Source of the DNA: Mytilus trossulus
Taxonomy: Eukaryota; Mollusca; Bivalvia; Mytilida; Mytilidae
Length of the DNA stretch: 64,000 nt
Assembly (NCBI RefSeq): GCF_036588685.1
Contig: NC_086375.1
Span: 44,423,270 to 44,487,269 of the forward strand
Direction: 5' to 3'
Shown: positions 44,617 to 59,100 of the stretch, in pieces
How positions within the stretch are numbered: the stretch's first letter is position 1
Layout: every line of letters starts with the position of its first letter
Program-made: the position numbers and the translations under genes
Notes under the pieces: model-generated
Database searches by the model: none
What the model was told of the DNA's origin: nothing
The model's input: only the letters and a program-made list of their open reading frames with translations

Positions 44617-47600
44617 TACAAGTAACCCTAAAATTAGAAAGAAAATATTAGACAAATCAGTATAAACTGGTTATTTTTTTCAAGTTATATTAAACAAAAT
44701 GTTATTTTTCTAAAACACTAAAAGTAAAAGTTATTGTACATTATATTGAACGAGGTCATAAGTTAAGCAAAACCTGTTAAGGATATATTAAATCATCGTT
44801 ATCGTTTTTCTACAATAGTAACAACATCAAGGAGATACAAAAGATGTATGACAAAACCATTAGAGTGCATTTTTTTCTAACGAAAACGATTCAATGAGTT
44901 CGGCGAGCACACATTTAGATCATTTGTTTTTAACATACGTTTGCAAAGATTACATAAAAAATGACAAAGAAAGGCAACAGTAGTATACCGCTGTTCAAAA
45001 CCCATAAATCCATGGACAAAAAAATATATACACACGCTAAAAAAATGTCTGCAGTATGTCGATCGTCATTTGTTAGTACAAACACTACATCATTTCTAAC
45101 TTAAGCATTGAATCAATTGTCTGTTCATATTTTTGTAAGTATGAATTATTCTAAATAATAAGGATGTTCTCATCCCAGGCAGAAAACCCTAGCCGTATAA
45201 GCACAACGTTTTAGAACTTTTGGTCCTCAGTGCTTTGTACTTGTTTTTACTTTTGAACTGTTTTTATTTGAGCGTCACTGGCTAGTCTTGTTTGGACGAA
45301 ACGCGGGTCTGGCGTATCAAATGTGAAACCTGGTTCCCTTCGTTAGCTATTATTCGTGTGTCTCTCTGTCCTATATATTCTCTTTTTTTTGTATTGTAGT
45401 CCTGTCAGGTAACTTTGCCATTTTAATGTTATATTGAACATTGCCATAAAAGCGGAATGTTTTGCATGACACAAAGCAAGGTTCAAACAACTTTTTTGTC
45501 TTAAAATGTCCTGTACCAAATCAGGAAAATTGTCATTGTTATATAATAGTTCGTTTCTGTGTTTGTTACATTTTAATGTTGAGTTTCTGTTGTGTCGTAG
45601 TTCTCCTTTTATATTTGATGTGTTTCTCTTAGTTTAGTTTGTAACCGTTTGATTTTCTTTCTCAATCGATTTATGAATTTTGAACAGCGGTATGCTATTG
45701 TTGCCTTTATCTATTTCCCACTAAAAAAGATTGATTCTGACAAAAAATAAGAGGTATACTCGTTATTGTCATAACTCATAACAATGTCAACAATTACTCA
45801 AATTTGGGTAAACACGTATTATGATATGCACTCCTTTCCTTCAGTGCTGCTATTTTACATTCATCTGATGAAGAAGAAGAACTGTCAAAACAATTATATA
45901 TGCACAGAAGTCCTGTTTGTGCAAAACAAACTTACAAACAATAACAAATAGAGTGTTCCCCTCTAATTACCTTATTGCTATGAAAATGAAAAAGAGCATG
46001 ATAAAATTAACGGTACCAATTTTTCATGCACCAGATGCGCATTTGGACAATACATGTCTCTTCGGTGATGCTCGTGGCCAAAATATTTGAAAATCCAAAG
46101 CTTATATAAAAGACGAAGAGCTATAATCCAAAAGGTCCAAAAAGTATAGCCAAATCCGTGAAAGGAATCAGAGCTTTGCATGAGGGAGATACATTCCTTA
46201 ATTTATAATAATTTATAATATTTTGTAACAGCAAATTTTAATAACACAAAAAATCCGTATTTTCATGCCAGCACCGAAGTACTGGCTACTGGGCTGGTGA
46301 TACCCTCGGGGACTAATAGTCCACCAGCAGAGGCATCGACCCAGTGGTAGTAATAAAATCAACGGTACCAATTTTCTTGCACCAGATGCGCATTTTGACA
46401 ATACATGTCTCTTCAGTGATGCTCGTGGCCAAAATATTTGTATCTGGTCGTTCGTCGCATCTAAAATTTGCTCTGAGTGTCGATTAAAGACATTAAAATA
46501 TCTATTAATCAAACTGTTTATAGTTTAAACAATCCAGGGACAATTTCAGCGTTTAAGAAATAATCATCATCTTTAAAAATCCCTTATGATAGATTATATC
46601 CTACAAAGACTCTTATAAAAATGAGCATGGCGACATAGAAATATATAAACCAAATCTACTTTTGTAGCAAAAAAAAATCAAAAGATATAATACAGCATTC
46701 TACTGCAAATGCCGTCAAGGTACCTGTTTGGAGTGTAATAAGGGAAATAAAGTGAAAGTAATGAAAAATTAAATCCTGTATTATAACTTTATTAAAATTC
46801 TGTATCGTGTTGATAATCACGCAAGTAAATCGATATTATTGTGGTTACAGCATACATTTCATATCATACATGTATCTGGGTCAGCTCGCGACAAGAAACG
46901 TAATTGTAACAATGCTATGATATACTAGTAATAATGAAATGTTTTATTCATTTGTCATTTGTTATTATTCTTTTTGTTTTTCCCTTACCTGAGTCTTTTT
47001 TCTGACCAAAATGCACCTTATATGTCACGTGACGATTGGTGTTTTCGTAAAGCTTCAGTAACAATAAAAGTAACATAAATAGAATATACGTTGGTAAACT
47101 GATCGATAGATATCGTTCACGTTGATTTGCTCCCTATGAAGATCGTTGTTTATTCATTACTTTGGAAGTGTGTGGTTTTTTTTTAATTCCAATTGTATGT
47201 GCTCTGTAAAGTTTAACGATAACTCTTATTAACTTTTTTGGTTCTTTGAATGCCTAAGTGTTCCTTACTATTTATAGTTAATAAAGGTACCAGGATTAAA
47301 ATTTGATACGCAAGACGAGCGTTTCGTTTTTATAAGACTCATCAGTCATGCTCAGATCAACTAAGTTAGAAATTATATGAGCTCGAGATGAAAATTTGAA
47401 AAAAAAACATGATTGCAATTGAAACAATAATACCAAACATAAAATCAATTAAGTAAGAATAATAATTATTGATCAATAATTGACCAATGAAGGATATCGA
47501 CACACATTAACTTTCTAATATTTCTAATACTACCAATGGCAGAATAGATATAGATATATAGCAAGGATGTATAAAGAATTGAATACATATACTGAAATAA

Positions 47601-50600
47601 AACTGCATATAATATGTAAAATATATATGCAATGTTGTATTTTTTTTTGTGAGATTCTCCTGGTTTCAACATATTATATGTACAACAAAACTTGAATTGT
47701 TTTTCTAACCGGTGATTTTTAAACTAATAATTAGCCATTATGCTCATTCCTTTTTACAGTTGTTTTGAGCTTTTGATTATGCCATTAAATCTTTGATGGG
47801 ATGGGTCAATAAGGTTTTGTCATTATAACCTTATATACCTATATGGAGTTATTTTCTTTCAGGTTCGTTCTTTTTCAGAAGCAACCCGGACGATACCATG
47901 TTTCAATGGTATATGCTCCAAGGCATAAAATAATGACCTGTGTAAGGTCATTATTTTCCTTGATAAATATGCAATCTATGTTTTACTTCAAAATGTTATT
48001 CGTGTAATAGTTTTTTGTTGCCGATTTGGAAATTTTTTTTCTGAAGTTCAGCCAATAATAGATGTAAAAGAAAACGTCATTGTAGTCCCGCAATTTAATT
48101 TTAGAAACAAATAACGTGAAGTTTTGTTGATTTATCGCTATAATAAAGAAATATTATCAGATATGTCAGATGAATTTTAATTAAGACTTTCATAAAATAA
48201 ATCCAGATTTAACATATTCGTGTGTAAGATTTCGAAAATCTTATTGAGTCAAACTGAATAGGTTGATTGATTTTTGGTTGCTTGCTTAACGTCTAGTGGC
48301 AAATATTTCATGCATGTTCAGAACGATACAAACTGAATAGGAAATCATACTGTGACCTACATTTATTCATATTCGTCTTCGTGTCAGTTCTTAACTTTTT
48401 AAAATTTATGTATACCTTTTACTCTATCAAATGATCAACTAATAAAATAATCTATGCTATTGAATAACATTAACGTAACTCACGAAAGGGTCGGGTGCGG
48501 AGGTTATATAATTTTATCCTGATTATCTTATAATAAAATGTATTGCTATTCGAAAACCATTTTCATTCGATTTAAGTAAAATGGTTAAATAAATAACAAC
48601 TTTTCCGCGATAGAAATAACATAACAAATAGAAAAAAACATACCCCCTCCCCCTTTTCCATAAGCTAAGTGGCACAATAAATAACTAACAATGTGTCTTG
48701 TATTTGTCAGACACCGTTATCGAATGGTAACAATACATTTGTGTCTTACTTCATGCAGTCACAGTAATATTTTTATTGTGTTTGGATAACAAATTTTAAA
48801 AGGTTTATATCTAAATTATTTGGTGAGTTTTATTTCACATTTTAAATGAGCCGCAGGGCGTATTAAAACCTGCACGCATTAGACAGGAGTATCCCACTTT
48901 AGTGTTGTCGTTGAAAAAAGGATACTAAATTTTACAAATCTTTATAACATCAATATTTTGTGACAGTATAATAGTCAGATAATGCATATTTTAAGTTTTT
49001 TCTTGTCGTAGAACACGCCTCGGGGTGTCAGGATTGTTCAAAGAAGGACCTCCCTCCGGTCGGTCTTTCATTTGATCAATCCTGACACCCCTCGGTGTGT
49101 TCTACGACAAGAAAAACCTTAAAATATGCATTATCTATAACATATATGTTGTTTATAAATATGATTTATTGATTTCATTATACATGTTTTTCATTGTGTT
49201 GCATTGCTTCTTCGTCATTTTGATAATAAATGACAGTTTTCAATTCTTAAATATTTGTTTGTTTGTCATTCTTTCATCCCATCAAACAGAGCAAGCCTGT
49301 GTTGACAAAAAACACTTTTAAAATCTGTATAGTTTTGTACCGTTCATTGTAATATTGTCATCTGATTTTGTTTAAAAAAAAATAGTGCATATGGATATAA
49401 TGCAAAGGATGGTCACAAAAACTTGTTATCATTTATTGCTCAGACACCAACATCAAGTTCTGGTAATTAAGTTTAGATCAAAGTTAATATCAATGATAAG
49501 TTAAATTCTTTTCAAATATATTTGACCTTTTAATCTTTATTTTTCGAGCATCCCTGATGAGTCTTTTGTAGAGGAAACGCGTGTCCCGGTGAACAAATTT
49601 TAATCCTGGTATAAATGATAAGTTTATTGCATTACTATTTTGTATAGAATGATAACTTGTAATACTTTTGTGATTAGATCTGTTTTTCTTAGATGCAATG
49701 AGTAAATGAGAAACCATTTGGCTGAACATAAGTATTACAAGTTGTTTATGTTCGTCTAGAAGAGTTTGTTTGACATTAGCATATCTTCTTTGTTTACTAG
49801 TCAACCCTACGTTTTAATGGTTTCATCATTTTTTTGGATACTATAAGTAGTATGGTAAACTGCATTGGGAGTATATAATGGTTCGAATGTGTACTTATCT
49901 AATACAATTGAATAAGAGAGGGGATGAGGTCGTCTGAGATTAAGGTTATTTTCATTTATCATGCCGTTGACATTGTGTTCGTACTCAAATGAAGTAGAAT
50001 ATTCAAAATGAAGAAATGAAAAGGACTTTAGTTTAACATCCTATCATTTTAATAGCAAATCTGGGTTATTATTCTCCCTATTGTCAATTTCCCTTTTCTG
50101 AGTAGTAGTATAAAATTTGTCCATCGTAAGCAATTTGTATAAACTCAGAATTAAGTTTTTTACAATATTTGGAATTCATCACTATGACACAATAACGTTT
50201 CTAGATAGTGAGCAAAAACGACTGGAATTGGCATGCCAGCTAAACGAGTACCAATTGTCTCATCTGTAAATTTTCCAAGTGCGTCATATTCCCTATTATG
50301 AAATTTATACATAATTAAAATTCACATGTCAGGTGATGCATGTAAAGCAAGACACAAACTGTGTATCTTGTCTTTTGTTAGTTCTTGTGATTTTGTAGGG
50401 AAACACTTAATTATTACAGGAAAACAACAGAGCCAAACAAAATGAAACAAACGGACTATTTGATAACCATTGCCATATTCCTTACTTAGTACAGGACATG
50501 TTCAGAAAATAAAAGATTGGATGAACATAACAGTGAAACTAAAGGTACTGTGAACAAGCTCACAAAGGTGGTATCAATTCTTCTTTCTATCCCGCCTTCA

Positions 50601-52278
50601 ACTCATGAAAAATACACATATCTTCCATTTTAACAATTTGACTGTAACCAAATGTCTTTGTATATTATGTGTTACACGTGTGTGCAGTATCAATGAATTC
50701 AGGCGTTCGGGATCAATGAATGTCAATTATGTGGTATTTTTTATAAATTTACTGCTACAAAACTTTGAATTGTTCGAAAAAGTAAGGATTTTCTTATCCC
50801 AGGAATAGATTACCTTAGCCGTATTTGGCAAAACTTTTTGGAATTTTTGGGTCCTCAATGCTCTTCAACTTTACTTGTTTGGCTTTACAACTATTTTGAT
50901 CTGAGCGTCACTGACGAGTCTTATGTAGACGAAACGCGCGTCTGGCGTATTAAATCATAATCCTGTTACCTTTGATAACTATTGCCCTTACACGATCTAT
51001 TGACAGACAAAAATACTAAGAGACAGGGTGATTCCTTTATTCAACCGAACTATGTTTGTACAGAATTAAAAACTTCTTAGTTTTGTTCCTCATTGCGTAG
51101 ATTTATATCCATACTTCATACGCGTCTTAATGTAAATGGATTGTAACACAACTATGCATGTGGCAAACAAGTACCTGGTACCTCAAGAATATTGTTAAAA
51201 GGTACTTGCTTTAAATTCACTGAAAAAAATCCCTCTTGGTATGCAAGGTAAAAATATCTAGTTTGACATAGAATTTCAGCCCCTAATGAGAAGTCAAATT
51301 GTCTGTGCCTTATTAATGCTTTTTGCTTTCATTGATACGTGAGACAAAAAGGTCAAGACCAATGAAAAGGGAGCAACACGATACTCATTCATGAATTGTT
51401 GACACCTTATATTTACGTATTTAAATATGTGCATACGGTTGCACAAAGAATGATATCTTAAAGCGGGTGTATTAATTATGGCTATTTAATAGCCGACTTA
51501 TGTGTAGCAATGATCTTTTTTAACAGAGGACATATTGTACTATACAGGTAAGTGTTAAGTTGATAGACAAACAGCAAAAGCGCTGTGCAAGACATACAAA
51601 TACGAAGCAGGTCCATGTGTATAGAATTGTAATTAATTACTTTGGAACGACGAACCGAAAAAATAGTAACGTTTGTCGAAATGTGCATCTGGTGCAGGAA
51701 AATTGGTACCGTTAATTTTATTACAGGGAATAAATGGATTTTTCATTTGTTTCATTTTTTTTAAACAATCGCCTTCCAGAATCAGTGTGATCCAAAAATA
51801 AATCATTCATTAGAGCAAATGTAAAACAAGTTACAGTTTTTAAACTACTATACATGGACGTCTTTCGGTCAATGTAAGTAGACATAATATTTATGTAATT
51901 GTATATATAAAGGATAAGTTACCGTTAAATATGACCTTGTTTAAAAGGACAGCATGCTTCAAAATGTTTTCTATCTTATTATCTCATATTCTTATGATTT
52001 ATCTATTTTAATGTTTTTATACAAATTCGTCAATTTCGTCTGGCGTATATACTAAATTTAGTCCTGGTTTCTATGATGAGTTTATTCAGTAATTTCTTTG
52101 GCTTTGATAAATTATATCTGATATTGGTAATTATATGTACATATATATAAACATAAATCTATCTGTACTACTAAAATAGCAAGATCAAATTTGGTAGCAA
52201 ACATGACGTACAAAGGGCAAAATATTATTATCATTACCAAAAATACAACTCACGGTGGCGTAGTGTTATCTTTCCTCG
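44617..52278. other. Divergent intergenic region, first part: dispersed repeats, no gene
   Basis: Copies of family J (44970-45020; reversed at about 45540-45720) and family G fall here. The G copies are at 45170-45365, two direct copies at 46000-46100 and 46350-46445 with the 'agtactggctactgggctg' block at 46270 between them, then 47282-47350, 49545-49615, 50785-50990, 51655-51725 and 52020-52090. A perfect 13-bp-stem hairpin is at 47927-47957. The remainder is AT-rich with no supported gene or promoter. Confidence 0.6.
48977..49136. mobile_element. Near-perfect 160-bp foldback MITE
   Basis: The arms of about 60 nt pair with few mismatches: 'agataatgcatattttaag' against 'ttaaaatatgcattatct', 'cttgtcgtagaacac' against 'gtgttctacgacaag', and 'gggtgtcaggattg' against 'caatcctgacaccc'. 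The loop is about 40 nt. There is no coding potential, and no target duplication was identified. Confidence 0.85.
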
Positions 52279-53535
52279 TCAGTAGAATCTAGAGTTGTAA
52301 CACAGTACATCATATATTTGGAATGAAGATGATATTAATTACAGATTAGCTAACTATCTATCGTAGAAGATGTCGTCCGTCGTCCGTCGTCCGTCGTCCG
52401 TCGTCGTTGTTAACTTTTACAAAAATCTTCTCCTCTGAAACTACTGGGCCAAATTGAACCAAACTTGGCCACAATCATCATTGGGATATCTAGTTTAAAA
52501 AATGTGTGGCGTGACCCGGTCAACCAACCAAGATGGCCGCCACGGCTAAAAATAGAACATAGGGGTAAAATGCAGTTTTTGGCTTATAACTCAAAAACCA
52601 AAGCATTTAGTGGAAATCTGACAAGGGGTAAAAATGTTTATCAGGTCAAGATCTATCTGCCCTGAAATTTTCAGATGAATCGGTCAACCTGTTGTTGGAT
52701 TGCTGCCCCTGAATTGGTAATTTTGTGGAAATTTGGCTGTTTTTGGTTATTATCTTGAATATTATTATAGATAGAGATAAACTGTAAACAGCAATAATGT
52801 TTAGCAAAGTAGGATTTACAAATAAGTCAACAGAACCGAAATGGTCAGTTGACCCCTTTAGGAGTTATTGCCCTTTATAGTCAATTTTTAACCATTTTTC
52901 GTAAATCTTAGTTATCTTTAACAAAAATCTTCTCCTATGAAACTACTGGGCCAAATTAATCCAAACTTGGCAACAATCATCTTTGGGGTATCTAGTTTTA
53001 AAAATGTGTCCAGTGACCCGACCATCAAATCAAGATGGCCGCCTCAGCTAAAATAGAACATAGGGGTAAAAGGCAGTTTTTGGCTTATAACCCAAAAACC
53101 AAAGCATTTAGAGCAAATCTGACAGGTGGATTGGCAATTTTAAGGAAATTTTGCTGTTTTTGGTTATTATCTTGAATATTATTATAGATAGAGATAAACT
53201 GTAAACAGCAATTATGTTCAGCAAAGTAAGACTTACAAATAAGTCAACATGACCGAAATGGAGTTATTGTCCTTTATAGTCAATTTTTAACAATTTTCAT
53301 AAATTTGTAAATTTTTATTATCATTTTCCACTGAAACTACTGGGTCAATTTCATTATAGATAGAGATAAATGTAAGCAGCAAGACTGTTTAGTAAAGTAA
53401 GATGTACAAACACATCACCATCACCAAATAACAATTTTGTCATGAATCCATCTGCTTCCTTTATTTAATATTCACATAGACTAAGGTGAGCGACACAGGC
53501 TCTTAACCCGTCAGTAGAATCTAGAGTTGTAGCAC
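52279..53535 (+). repeat. Family H composite repeat with internal tandem unit, bounded by direct repeats
   Basis: Two diverged units of about 500 bp (about 52405-52890 and 52900-53300) and a third partial one share 'aatcttctcct.tgaaactac', 'aagatggccgcc' and 'tagatagagataaactgtaa'. A GTCCGTC microsatellite opens it (52371-52402). 'cgtcagtagaatctagagtt' occurs at 52278 and 53508 as the start of a direct repeat of about 55 bp bounding the block. A fragment of the same family is at 22367-22530. Confidence 0.72.
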
Positions 53536-54164
53536 ATTAAATGATATATTAGGCATGAAGATGGAATATACTAAATCAAATTCCCTCTTACAATTATCCA
53601 TAAGTTTGACAAAAAATCTGTCCCCAGTTTAATAGATATCTCCGGAATACTGTGAAATGGTGAATCGCGTAGAGGTATTAATCTGGTTGGCATTTTGTAA
53701 ACTGTGATTTTTTTTCTACCTATATATTTCTGGATTGACATAATTTTATTTAAATGACTATCAAAAATCTTATGATATTTGAGGCAGATTTTTAACAAAA
53801 ATGCATTCATATAATGTCTATGGTTATACATACACCTATTTTAGGGTGAAATAATTGAACCAGTTGAAAAAACAATTAAATTTATAATAAAATTATATAA
53901 TGTTTGAGTAAAATTTGCCGGGAGGGATTCTAAAAGCACAAAAGACTTTCTGTATAATTTAAAACTCGATCTTTCCCTGACATATATTTTATCAAAACCA
54001 TTGTTTTTTTTTTATCTATTTAAACCACCATTCCCCATCTGAAAAGAAAAAAAAATCAAAATGGTCGAATACGTTATGACACCATATCTTTGGGATACCA
54101 TACTATATATTTTGTTAATAGTGAAAAAAGACATAATGCATGCTACACAGAACAAATGATCAGT

Positions 54165-54350
54165 ATGCTGCAATTTTCATATTAACAATGTTTTGAACAA
54201 ATTGTCGGCATTCCAACGGGATGGAACTGTGTTCTTGTCCTTATTTTCATATACGTAGGAGTTTCTTCAGACATATGTAAAACACGAGAAGATCAAAGAA
54301 GCCAGATAATTTAATATGAAATTAAGATATATTGATGATGTTCTTTCCAT
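54165..54350 (+). pseudogene. Degraded reverse transcriptase fragment (retroelement relic)
   Basis: Broken frames contain EQIVGIPTGWNC, then about 100 bp later KLRYIDDVLS. In a retroelement RT common in bivalves these correspond to 'QxVGIPMGTNCAPLLA' and the catalytic 'RYIDDVLS' motif (Asp-Asp retained). A stop and frameshifts lie between. The element type may be Penelope- or DIRS-like; I cannot decide. It is followed by dispersed repeats K (54386-54495) and L (54500-54715). Confidence 0.6.
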
Positions 54351-54385
54351 TTGCATCAATACATAAACTTCATCTGTATATGGGG

Positions 54386-54715
54386 AAAAGTCAAATCACA
54401 AAAATACTGAACTCAGAGGAAAATCTAATCAGAAAGTCCATAATCACATGGCAATATCAAATGACCAAACACATAAAAAAACGAGTGGACAAGGATATAT
54501 ATATTTCTCTTATTTTTGCGCTATTTTCACATTTCTTGATCAGTGTGAGAAAAATATTTGGGACGTCACGAAAAAGGCGTCCATACCTGATGACGTCACA
54601 TAAAAAGTACACAACTTTCTTTATATCTTTGAAAGGAAGGCTAAAAATCATAGGTGATACAGATTCCACTCGTGTGTTATGATATTTCTACAATATCGAC
54701 AGTTAGATTTTAATT
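54386..54715 (+). repeat. Dispersed repeats K and L, adjacent
   Basis: K ('aaatcacaaaaatactgaac', 'taatcacatggcaa', 'aacgagtggacaagg') recurs at 58463-58580. L ('ccatacctgatgacgtcaca', 'cagattccactcgtgtgtta', 'caatatcgacagttagattt') recurs at 59070-59345. Both second copies lie in intron 3 or 4 of MCT gene 4, in the same order. From 54716 to the gene 4 start nothing further is recognised. Confidence 0.7.
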
Positions 54716-56124
54716 ATTATGGAAGCCTCGTGCTTTTTAAAAATATTAAAATTGAACTGCCTCGAGTGGAGAAATATCGTAACACACTTTTGCAGTTGTG
54801 GAATCTATATATCCCCACTTATTCGGTATTCGTGAGCTTGCAGCTGCCACTCAGAATTAATGAAATGTCTCAATAGTTTGAGCAAAAAGTGGATTAACCA
54901 GGATTAAGTATAAAAAACGCCTCGTCATTTTTTTCTGAAAAAAAAATCATCGGAAAATACCGAGACCTTGTACAAATTCGGTGTTCAAAAATTAGAATCA
55001 ATTAATAACTATCCATGTTGTTATGTCTGAATCAAGGATTGTGTAACATCTAAGAGTATTACCATATTCTCCACTCAAATATGAAAATACTAAATCTAAT
55101 ACATGTACGTGGCTATGTGATCGTCTAACTTCTTGCATAACAGATAAGATAATAAATCAATCGTTGTTGAATATATATCAAAGTTGAATGAGATAGGACC
55201 ATTAAACACCTCTTAATACAACTGAAATATGATAATTCTTGTAATTTCTAGGTTAGAATATTTAATAAGTTCATCTTGTATTCTAGTTCGTAATCCTTTG
55301 ATTTCTGACCTCATTTTTTAACCTCAGTTTGACAAAGGACAATGAACTGGTTTTACAGTGTTAGCTGCATTAGTAGATAAATTGATCGGTAAGTTTTTCA
55401 CTTATTATCATTTAAGCAATAGTTTAATCATTTGTAGGGAAATTTGAATATTTTTAAGTTATTATTTTAAGTTATTAAACCACAGAAAGTCATGCGATAT
55501 GTATGAATGGAATTATGATATCATTAAAAATGCTAAGACAAGAAAAATTACGTAAGAAATGCGTTGTGCTATTAGTTAATGATGACTTTATCAATATGAT
55601 TTAATTGTGTTCCATTCATTTTGACTTAGTTTGAAAAATGAAATATGTTTACTCTCCCCATTCTCATTGGATAAAAAATTATCGATAAATATTCAAAAAG
55701 TCAGTAATGAGGATCCATAAATTATGTTTTTCTTTTGTCTGTATGTTCGATGGTCTTCATGGTTTATCCGCAACAATCACAATATGAAACTCTTAAAAAA
55801 TCATCAGTACATACTATGGTTTGGTACACAATAGACATATATCCCACTTATATCTAATGAAGTGTTGTCTAACTGACAAACAAATGTGTAACAAAGAAAT
55901 ACAAAAAGCCATATAGACTAAGTACATTAACAAAAAATGAAAGACAAGAATTTAGAAAATTTTACAATAGGTGTCGATAATGGTATAACCGCTACCATAC
56001 ATGTAGATGAATACAGACTCCCTACAAATTGGTCAATAACCGCTCACGAGGTTTGACGTTTTCATATTGTAGATTGGTTAGCGATCCAAATAATACCTGT
56101 CAAAAAATACCATAGCGACACAAA

Positions 56125-59100
56125 ATGGTTCAGAAGTACAACGATCAGCAGAACAAAGATTTGGATCAGGGTTGGGCTTGGGTAATTATGATTGCTGCAA
56201 CGGGAATCATTATGATTAACGCAATACTCCTTTATGCCACTGGAGTACTACATGTCGCCCTTCTGGAGAAATTTGAAGAAGACAACGCTTACACATCATT
56301 GATTGGATCAATATACAGCAGTCTTTTTTCATTCGCAGGTAGGTTGTTATTAAAGCAAAACAAAAAAAAATGCAATTCACAAGAAAAAACACACAAAACG
56401 AACAAACGAACTAGCAAGCAAGTAAACAAATTTTAAACTAAACAAACCAACCAAATCATACGATTTCCATGCTAATACTACTTGCTTCTGGTATATCGTT
56501 CTTTTCAAACGATCGTGAAAAAAGAATCGAAAATATGAATCGTTTTGTGCAAATCCATATATGGTCATTTTTCTTGAAGGAGTTGTAATCTTAGTTTTAG
56601 CTCATATAACATTATCAAAAATTGCGTGCTACTTTTGTTTTGTTTGCAGTGTGATGATTTTAGTTTGGTCTTCGTTTTAACCATTCTGTGATCTATTAAG
56701 TATATACCTCAATTGGCTCAAAATCGACAACATTAGTTAAATATTAACCTTTCAATTAATTCGATAGTTCAGTTGATTAAAAACCCCATGATTTATCTAC
56801 TAAAAAAGGGCATAATTTATCATTTATGAATTTGCCCCATAGAATCGTGATAACTTGATTTAATTGTATACAGGTCCTTTTTCCAGCATCGTAATAAATG
56901 CATTCAGCTGTCGAGTGGCCGTGATGTTTGGAGGAGTTGTAATATTAGTCGGATATGGACTGAGTTTTTTTGCTGCTGTCAATCTCAACTATTTACTTGT
57001 AACATATGGATGTGTTGCGGGTAAGTAAAAATAAGTTACCTAATAGAATCATTTCATAACAGCGTAGACAAGACCATTTCTTGGCGCGCTCAGATTATTA
57101 AATGACTAGGTCAGATTAGGTGAACAATCGTTTGTAACGCACACTTTTCACTTCGTACCAGTTATTGCATTTATAAATATTGTGGGTCGCAAAGGTTCTG
57201 AACGTCTAAATCAAATAATATATCTAGCAGAGAAATAAAGCCAATACTGTCATGAAGCTGAGAGAATGAATTCACCCTTCCGGAGAATCAGAGATCCCTC
57301 CAAGTTTTAGTAGGATCGTGTTACTTAGTCTTTAGTTTTATAGGTTGGGTAGATCTTGCTTCTGTTAAGAAAAGTAATCATAGAAAGAAATATAATATCT
57401 CTTAGTTTATGGGTATCTTTTGTTTTGATATAACTTGTTACAAGAATGTGTTCTTGTAAACTTTTACATGTTTTATAGGTATTGGCGTTGGTCTGAGTAC
57501 GATTCCAGCCATAACTGTTATTGTTTATTTTTTCAACAAAAAGTATGGTGTTGCAATCGGTATAGTAACGAGTGGAGCTGGTATTGGCACATTTATAACA
57601 GGTCCATTGGTGCAATATCTCATCATGGAATATGGACTTGAAGGTACTTTCCTTCTCTTGGCTGGACTCGGGGGAAATGTTATCGTCATGGGTGCTTTGA
57701 TGTTCCCTTCTGACTTAGAACATAAACATAAAAGAGAAGCAAAGTTAAATTACAGCAAAGAAACAACAACAAAACAACATTGTTGTATGAATTTCGATAT
57801 AGAAAACATTCTTCATTTTGACATTTTTTTAGATAAAACTTTTATGTGTTGTTGTGTTCAGTATTGCCTATGGAGTATGGCTTTTTCTATACTAATGCTC
57901 CATTTGATTAACTATGCAATAATTCAAGGAACTTCAAATGAAGCAGCTGCATTTCTCATGATATACGTTGGTATTGGATCGACTATCGGAAGGTTAATAT
58001 CAGGTCTTTCAGTCGGTTATAATGGTTTAGATCCAGTTTTGTTAAACTTCGGATGTAATGGCATACTAGCCTTAGCAACTGCATGCTTTCCCTTGTATTC
58101 AGACAAATATGTAGGACAAGTTATATTTGCTGTTATATTTGGATTATACTCTGGTGGCTTAAGCACAATGATAAGCCCGTTGTGTATGGATTTACTTGGG
58201 GCAAAAAAGGTTGCTAGTGGAATCGGTACTTTATTTTTCATTGGTGGAATAGGATATCTTGCAGGACCACCAGTAGCTGGTATGTATATAACTCATCATA
58301 ATTATGATCAATTAAATTAATAATAAAGAAACAGGATTCAACTCCATACCTCAAGCTGGCACAAGCTTGATTTGGCTATTATTTTAGGTCATTTTTTATT
58401 ACAAAATTCTTCAACTGGTTTTTTTTTCACATAATTTTCCTTAATTTTTTAGCGTATCCAGAAAAAAAGTAAAATCACAAAAACACTGAACTCAGAAAAA
58501 TCAAATCGGAAAATCTTTGATGAGTTTATCCCTAATCACATGGCAAATTCAAATTACAAAACAAATAAAAAACGAATGGTACAGGTATTTTCAAATGTAG
58601 AAAATGGTGGATTAAACCTGGTTTTATAGCGCTAAACCTCTCACTTTGTACGACAGTCTCGTCAAATCATATTTGCATTGACGCCTAAACTAAACAGACA
58701 TAATGAATAAAATAGTATAAATATGGGTACAGCAGTCATCATCAAAAGCGCTTCTGACGCACCAACATTTGAAACTTGTTGTTTTTATTTTTTAGGTAAA
58801 ATAAAATCCCAAAAAATGATGTTTATTCATCAATCTCTAATTTAAACATCGGTAAACGTATGTCTAATTTACTATATAGGATAAGATGTTATTTTTTTTT
58901 AAAGGACTTTACCTTTTAAAAGCAACTCAACCATCAATCTCTTTACAGGTGCAATTTTAGACTACAGAGGAGAATACAAAGAAAGCCTGTATTTATGTGG
59001 TAAAAGTTTGGTTTTTTCTTAATTAATCTTGTACTGTCAACGGAAGGATAAACCATTCTCCTGTTTTTATACTATTTTCAAATTTCTCGATCGATAGGAA

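Noticed and set aside
47927-47957. 13-bp-stem hairpin as a transcription terminator or microRNA
   Set aside because: There is no transcription unit evident here, the stem is too short for a miRNA precursor, and terminator hairpins of this kind are bacterial.
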